A DNA stretch of 57,197 nucleotides from Cohnella xylanilytica (GTDB lineage: Bacteria > Bacillota > Bacilli > Paenibacillales > Paenibacillaceae), in the NCBI RefSeq assembly GCF_014212175.1, contig NZ_JACJVR010000075.1, forward strand, positions 1-57,197, given 5' to 3'. Below, piece after piece: positions 53,403 to 57,197 of this stretch. Both the position numbers and the translations under genes were made by a program. Under the pieces are notes generated by a model that had not been told where the DNA came from, did not search any database, and was given only the letters and a program-made list of their open reading frames with translations. How positions within the stretch are numbered: the stretch's first letter is position 1; each line of letters begins with the position of its first letter.

Positions 53403-54046
53403 ACGTCTTGCTGGTCGACGACCATCGGTCCGTGGTCGAAGGAACGAAGATGCTGATCGAATCGGAGCCGGACATTCAAGTCACGATCGAGACCGACGTC
53501 TATTGCGTGCCGGACCTTGTGCGGCTGAAGAAGTACGACGTCATTCTGCTGGACTTGTACATGCCGAACATGAACGGGGCCGATCTGGCTCGGAAGCTGC
53601 TCGAGTACGTGCCGGACGCGGTCATCCTGATCTACTCGGGGTTCGAGATCGCGCCGCATTTCAACCTGCTTATGGAGTCGGGCGTCTCCGGCTTCGTCTC
53701 CAAGACGTCGACGCGCGAGGAGCTCATCCAGGCGATCCGCTGCGCGGCGAGGAAGCAGGCGATCATCCCGATGCAGCTGCTGCGGCAGCTGAGGCGCCAG
53801 GAGATCACCGTGCAGGGCGACGCCGAACGCGAGCCGACGACGATCAGCCGGGAGGAGGACCGGCTGCTTCGCGAGCTGGCGAAGGGGAAGAGCAACAAGG
53901 AGATCTCGAAGACGCTCATGATCAGCCAGCGCTCGCTCGAGTACAGCCTGACGGAGCTGTTCCAGAAGCTGCACGTCAACTCGCGGGTGGAGGTCATCAA
54001 GAAGGCGAAGAGCCTTGGGATTTTGCCGGCGGAGGATTTGTATTGA
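53399..54046 (+). CDS. ComA-like LuxR-family response regulator
   Basis: Encodes 215 residues. Receiver (about 1-120) with Asp8 and phosphoacceptor Asp52 in DVILLDLYMP, and Lys in GFVSKTST. The C-terminal LuxR/GerE helix-turn-helix (about 150-210) contains SNKEISKTLMISQRSLEYSL. Both VVEGTKMLIES and the RSLEYSLTELFQKLHVNSR block resemble ComA of Bacillus subtilis more than DegU or NarL, from memory. Its partner is the soluble PAS kinase rather than a membrane ComP. Targets cannot be read from this window. Confidence 0.9.
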   Translation: MNVLLVDDHRSVVEGTKMLIESEPDIQVTIETDVYCVPDLVRLKKYDVILLDLYMPNMNGADLARKLLEYVPDAVILIYSGFEIAPHFNLLMESGVSGFVSKTSTREELIQAIRCAARKQAIIPMQLLRQLRRQEITVQGDAEREPTTISREEDRLLRELAKGKSNKEISKTLMISQRSLEYSLTELFQKLHVNSRVEVIKKAKSLGILPAEDLY

Positions 54047-54087
54047 TCGGGCGGCGGGATGGTGCGATAGATGTGCTGGGCGATGGG

Positions 54088-54120
54088 TACAGAGAGGATA
54101 CAGAGAGGATACAGAGGGTA
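54088..54120 (+). repeat. Short 12-bp direct repeats after the regulator gene
   Basis: TACAGAGAGGA occurs twice in succession, and a third, partial TACAGAGGG follows. They lie in the 3' untranslated region just before a terminator. Confidence 0.6.
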
Positions 54121-54121
54121 C

Positions 54122-54147
54122 AAGGCCGGGCCAACCGGCCTTTTTTT
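54122..54147 (+). terminator. Terminator of the kinase-regulator operon
   Basis: AAGGCCGG / CCGGCCTT stem, 5-nt loop and seven T. Confidence 0.9.
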
Positions 54148-54268
54148 CTTTGTGGGGCGGCGGGCGGAGACACGGCGGCGGGGACGAGGACGGGGACGAG
54201 GACGAGGAAGACGGACGTCTAATCAAGCAGGCGCGAATCCGTCCAAGGAGGCTTGGCGTTCGAGCCGA

Positions 54269-54297
54269 TTGACAAATTCGTACGATCGTACTAAAAT
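54269..54297 (+). promoter_or_regulatory. Promoter with embedded palindromic operator for the TetR gene
   Basis: TTGACA (54269-54274), 17-bp spacer and TAAAAT (54292-54297). The spacer holds the perfect palindrome GTACGATCGTAC at 54280-54291, a likely TetR operator. Only 7 bp separate the -10 from the ATG at 54305, and no ribosome binding site is present. Confidence 0.75.
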
Positions 54298-54304
54298 TCA
54301 AACC

Positions 54305-54970
54305 ATGAAAACCAATAAACCATCCCAAACCAAAGAAGGGGCCGCGGCCGACCGGACGAGGAAGGCGCAGATCCTGCGGGTGGCGATCGAGACGATCGCT
54401 ACGCTCGGATACGCGCAAGCCTCGGTAGGGCAGATCGCGGCGCGCGCCGGCATTAGCAAAGGCGTCATCACGTACCACTTCGCGAGCAAGGACGAGATCA
54501 TGGAGCAGATCGTCAAGGAGGTATACGAAGCGGCCGTCCGGTTCATGCAGCCGATCATCGAGAGGGAGACGGTCCCCGTCGCCGTGCTGCGGGCGTACAT
54601 CGAATCCAATCTGGCATTCATGGCGGCGAATCGCGACCATATCGTCGCCTTGACCGAGATCGTCGGGAACGCGCGCGAACCGGACGGGAGGCCGAAGTTC
54701 GCGGACTCGTCGGACGATTCGATCCTGCAGCCGGTCGTCGAGATTCTGCGGTGGGGAGAGCAGACGGGGGAGTTCAAGGCGTTCTCCGACTTCTCGGCCC
54801 GGGTCGCCGCCATTACGCTGCGAAGCGCCATCGACGGCGTGGCTTACCGGCTGGCGGCGGATCCCAACCTCGACGTCGCCGGCTTCGCGCGGGAGCTGGC
54901 GGAGTTGTTCTTGGCGGCCGTCCGCCGTCCGGCTTGGGAGACCGAGACCGAATCCAAGGAGAGAGGGTGA
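54305..54970 (+). CDS. TetR-family regulator, probably translated from a leaderless mRNA
   Basis: Encodes 221 residues. The helix-turn-helix spans about 22-68 (IATLGYAQASVGQIAARAGISKGVITYHFASKDEI in two halves); the C-terminal part is a helical ligand domain. It probably represses its own promoter through the palindrome at 54280. The frame is open upstream to 54071, but the promoter lies inside that stretch, and TSS and ATG nearly coincide. The next gene's GTG overlaps its stop (GTGA), so it should control the PH-domain pair. Confidence 0.88.
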   Translation: MKTNKPSQTKEGAAADRTRKAQILRVAIETIATLGYAQASVGQIAARAGISKGVITYHFASKDEIMEQIVKEVYEAAVRFMQPIIERETVPVAVLRAYIESNLAFMAANRDHIVALTEIVGNAREPDGRPKFADSSDDSILQPVVEILRWGEQTGEFKAFSDFSARVAAITLRSAIDGVAYRLAADPNLDVAGFARELAELFLAAVRRPAWETETESKERG

Positions 54971-55440
54971 CGGAGGTGAAGCGTATCGATTCGAGAGCGG
55001 TTAACGCCAGAAGAATGGAGGGAGTTCTGGCATCCGCATGCTGCATCGCTGTCGTCGCCGTCCTCGGCGTCCTGACCGCGCGCTTCGGCTGGCCGGTCTG
55101 GATCGTCGCGTCCGCGGCGGCGTTGGCCGCTCTGACCGCTATCTTGGAGCTGGCGGTGCTGCCGGGGCTTCTCTACCGCTCGTGGCGATATTCCGTCGCC
55201 GAGAAGGAGATCGAGCTTCAACACGGGATCTGGGTGCGAAGGCGGACGTTGATTCCGATGACGCGCATCCAGCACGTCGACTCGAAGCAGGGGCCGATTC
55301 AGAAGCGGTACGGGCTCTCCTCCGTGACGTTCTCCACCGCGGCGGGCAGCCACCGGATTCCCGCCTTGTCCGAGGCGGAGGCCGAGCGCGTGCGCCGACA
55401 AATATCCGATTGGGCGGGGGTTGCCGATGACGACATCTAA
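54967..55440 (+). CDS. Bacterial PH-domain membrane protein (YdbS-like)
   Basis: Encodes 157 residues. Two membrane segments (about 18-60) precede one bPH2 domain with RSWRYSVAEKEIELQHGIWVRR and the RIQHVDSKQGPIQKRYGL block. The GTG at 54967 follows AAGGAG by 5 nt; another GTG at 54976 is less well placed. YdbS and YdbT form a membrane pair in Bacillus subtilis; YdbST is linked there to resistance to a peptide from B. amyloliquefaciens, as I recall. It overlaps the next gene by 14 bp. Confidence 0.88.
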   Translation: MTEVKRIDSRAVNARRMEGVLASACCIAVVAVLGVLTARFGWPVWIVASAAALAALTAILELAVLPGLLYRSWRYSVAEKEIELQHGIWVRRRTLIPMTRIQHVDSKQGPIQKRYGLSSVTFSTAAGSHRIPALSEAEAERVRRQISDWAGVADDDI

Positions 55441-57046
55441 GCAGGGGGAACCGGGCCGACGACTGCATCCGATCTCGATGGTCTACTTTATCGCGCGGTC
55501 GGGGAAGGAGCTGGCGGGGATGCTGCCTCTCATTCCCGTCGCCATCCTGCTGGTTAACCGGCTGTTCGGCGAGGCCGTCGACCGCGCCCTGCTGACGGCC
55601 GCGGTTATCGCGGCGGCCGCCGTCGCGATCGTCTCATTCGCTTGGCTTCGCTGGCGGCAGTTCCGCTATCGCGTGGAGCCCGGCGTCCTGTACATCGAGC
55701 AGGGGCTCTGGGTCCGTCGGAAAACGTGGATAGCCAAAGATCGCGTTCAATCGATTCACGCGAGCGTCAGCTTGTACGACCGCTTCTTCGGTCTGGTCCG
55801 GCTGGAGGTGGAGACGGCCGGCGGGGACGGCAAGCCCGAAGCGGCACTCAGCTCCATAACGGCCGAGGAGGCGGCGCGCGTTCAGGAGGCTCTCGGCTTC
55901 GCCCGCGGCTCCGCTCGAAGCTCCGCCCGTGATCTTGCCCAAGGTTTAACCCAAAATCCTGCCCAAGATTCAGCCCGAGGCTCTGCCCGGAGCGCCGCCC
56001 ACCAACCTGACGCATCTATCGCCTCTGCCGCACCCGCTGAACCGTCCGGCCATCCCGTAGACGCGGATGCCGCGAACGCGGGGCAGCCGGAGACCGCGTC
56101 ACCGAGCGGCCCACCTATGTTCAAGCTCCCTCTTGGCCGTTCCCTTGCCCTTAGCATGTCGACCGCCAAGTTCGCGCTGCTCTGGCTGACGATCGGCGGA
56201 ACCGCCCTGAAGGCTTGGGACGAGTGGCTGAAGAAGACCGCGCTATGGGAAGCCGTGCTGGACCGCCTCGGATGGCCGGGGGCGATCGTCCTGCTCCTAG
56301 CCGGATCCTGTCTGCTCGCGGCCGCGGCCGTCTTCCTGCTGGACGGAGGCTTCCGGCTGGAGTCGCAGGACGGCACTCTGACGATCGAAAGGGGCTTGCT
56401 GGAGAAGAAGCGGACCGTCATCGCGGCCCGCCGCGTCCAAGCCGTGCGCGTGACGGAGAACCCGCTGCACAGGCCGTTCGGACTGGCCAGCGTCCGGATC
56501 GTCGTCGCCGGCGGCTCGGACGAAGACAAGAAGACGGTGGACTTGTTCCCTCTCGTTCGCTTCGCGGAGCTTCCGGCGCTGCTCGACGCTTATTTGCCGG
56601 ACTATCGGCTGCCCGAGACGTGGAATCCCGTCGGCCGCGGCGCCCGAGCCGTCTACGTGACGGTTCCGCTGCTGCTCTGCCTGATCGCCGCCGCGGCCGC
56701 CATCGTCTGGATTCCGTCGGCCTGGAGCTGGTTCGCGCTGCTGCTTCCCGCCGCCGCTTGGCTGAACGGGACGATGGAGCTCCGTCAGGCGGCGTGGTCG
56801 CGGGAAGAGAGGCAGCTCGCGATCCGGTTCGGCGGGGTGTCCAGACAGCGAGTGCTGATCGCCAAAAGCCGCGTGCAATGGCAGCGGATCTCCCAGAATC
56901 CGCTGCAGGAAGGGAAGGCGCTGGCGACCTTCAAAGTCGCCCTCGCCTCGGGCAAATCCGGCGCCGTCTTCGCGCTCCGGCATGCGCCCGCCGCCGAGAT
57001 CCGCTCGCTGTCGGACTGGCTGGCCGAGCCGGCCGGACGACGATAG
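55427..57046 (+). CDS. Bacterial PH-domain membrane protein with three bPH2 domains (YdbT-like)
   Basis: Encodes 539 residues. Three bPH2 units follow membrane segments (RVEPGVLYIEQGLWVRRKTW; DGTLTIERGLLEKKRTV; then RQLAIRFGGVSRQRVLIAKSR), the known YdbT layout. Residues about 160-215 form a Ser/Ala/Arg/Gln-rich insertion (ARSSARDLAQGLTQNPAQDS) that looks repetitive and is not part of the family core. The ATG at 55427 follows GGGGG by 6 nt. With the YdbS-like protein it probably forms a membrane complex under control of the TetR gene. Confidence 0.88.
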   Translation: MTTSKQGEPGRRLHPISMVYFIARSGKELAGMLPLIPVAILLVNRLFGEAVDRALLTAAVIAAAAVAIVSFAWLRWRQFRYRVEPGVLYIEQGLWVRRKTWIAKDRVQSIHASVSLYDRFFGLVRLEVETAGGDGKPEAALSSITAEEAARVQEALGFARGSARSSARDLAQGLTQNPAQDSARGSARSAAHQPDASIASAAPAEPSGHPVDADAANAGQPETASPSGPPMFKLPLGRSLALSMSTAKFALLWLTIGGTALKAWDEWLKKTALWEAVLDRLGWPGAIVLLLAGSCLLAAAAVFLLDGGFRLESQDGTLTIERGLLEKKRTVIAARRVQAVRVTENPLHRPFGLASVRIVVAGGSDEDKKTVDLFPLVRFAELPALLDAYLPDYRLPETWNPVGRGARAVYVTVPLLLCLIAAAAAIVWIPSAWSWFALLLPAAAWLNGTMELRQAAWSREERQLAIRFGGVSRQRVLIAKSRVQWQRISQNPLQEGKALATFKVALASGKSGAVFALRHAPAAEIRSLSDWLAEPAGRR

Positions 57047-57143
57047 AGCCCTGGAGGACTCCCTTCCTCGGGCTCCGTTCATGGGGCCGCGGCTTAGTCG
57101 AAGCGCCTGCCGGCAAGAGAAAAGCGAGCGATCCGCTCCCCGG

Positions 57144-57183
57144 GACCGAAGGCTCATCCGTCGTACGGATGGGTCTTTTTTTT
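57144..57183 (+). terminator. Terminator of the TetR/PH-domain operon
   Basis: CATCCGT / ACGGATG stem with a 3-nt loop, outer GACC/GGTC pairs, and a run of eight T near the window end. Confidence 0.85.
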
Positions 57184-57197
57184 CTACGGCGTGCCCA

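Noticed and set aside
54183..54220. GACGAGGACG-type repeats as a regulatory site
   Set aside because: They are simple GC-rich repeats after a terminator with no symmetry or link to the downstream promoter.

Overview
This window looks like chromosomal DNA of a high-GC Paenibacillaceae member (Cohnella or a GC-rich Paenibacillus). The grounds are GC-rich, well-packed genes with strong GGAGG ribosome binding sites, a secreted xylanase ending in three SLH domains, YesM/YesN two-component pairs beside LplB/YtcP-type permeases, a ComA-like regulator and YdbS/YdbT-type PH-domain proteins. The genus is an inference. I saw no rRNA, tRNA, CRISPR array or intact insertion sequence.

Layout. 1-2.7 kb: a structured repeat element, two small membrane-protein genes and a membrane-anchored Mrr-like nuclease. 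2.8-16.5 kb: a plant-polysaccharide locus with an SLH-anchored GH10 xylanase, YesM/YesN regulators, a sugar ABC importer (two permeases and a lipoprotein, no ATPase) and a GH36-type glycosidase. 16.6-22.1 kb: a sharply AT-rich four-gene operon encoding a double-GHKL ATPase/histidine kinase, a receiver protein, an HNH nuclease and an N6-adenine methyltransferase; this is my best candidate for an undescribed defence system. 22.4-25.6 kb: a DUF3841-type gene, rtcB, and a 35-residue peptide gene between two paralogous GNAT-fold genes. 25.7-32.5 kb: a TetR-controlled peptide-type ABC importer (B-C-A-D-F order) ending in an OsmC-family gene. 32.6-37 kb: an ADP-ribosylglycohydrolase, an unknown protein behind a leader terminator, a 44-residue basic peptide, MsrA, and an HtrA protease without PDZ. 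37.1-40.4 kb: a minus-strand UgpABE-like sugar importer. 40.7-49 kb: a complete type II Wadjet plasmid-defence operon (jetA-jetB-jetC-jetD). 49-57 kb: a second copy of the structured repeat, an MFS exporter with a repetitive Ser/Thr/Ala tail, a PAS kinase with a ComA-like regulator, and a TetR gene followed by two bacterial PH-domain genes.

How the parts work together. The xylanase would cut xylan at the cell surface, the lipoprotein and permeases would import oligosaccharides using an ATPase encoded elsewhere, and YesM/YesN would sense the sugar. Three nuclease or defence loci (Mrr-like, the AT-rich operon, Wadjet) lie within 50 kb, but separated by metabolic operons, so this is not one compact defence island. 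The most notable non-coding signal is a roughly 187-bp dyad-symmetric element present twice (6-192 and 49063-49248). Its two copies share a 27-nt motif in forward-forward-reverse-reverse order with matching spacing, and their spacer hairpins keep the fold while changing sequence. A compact relative lies at 36951-37000.
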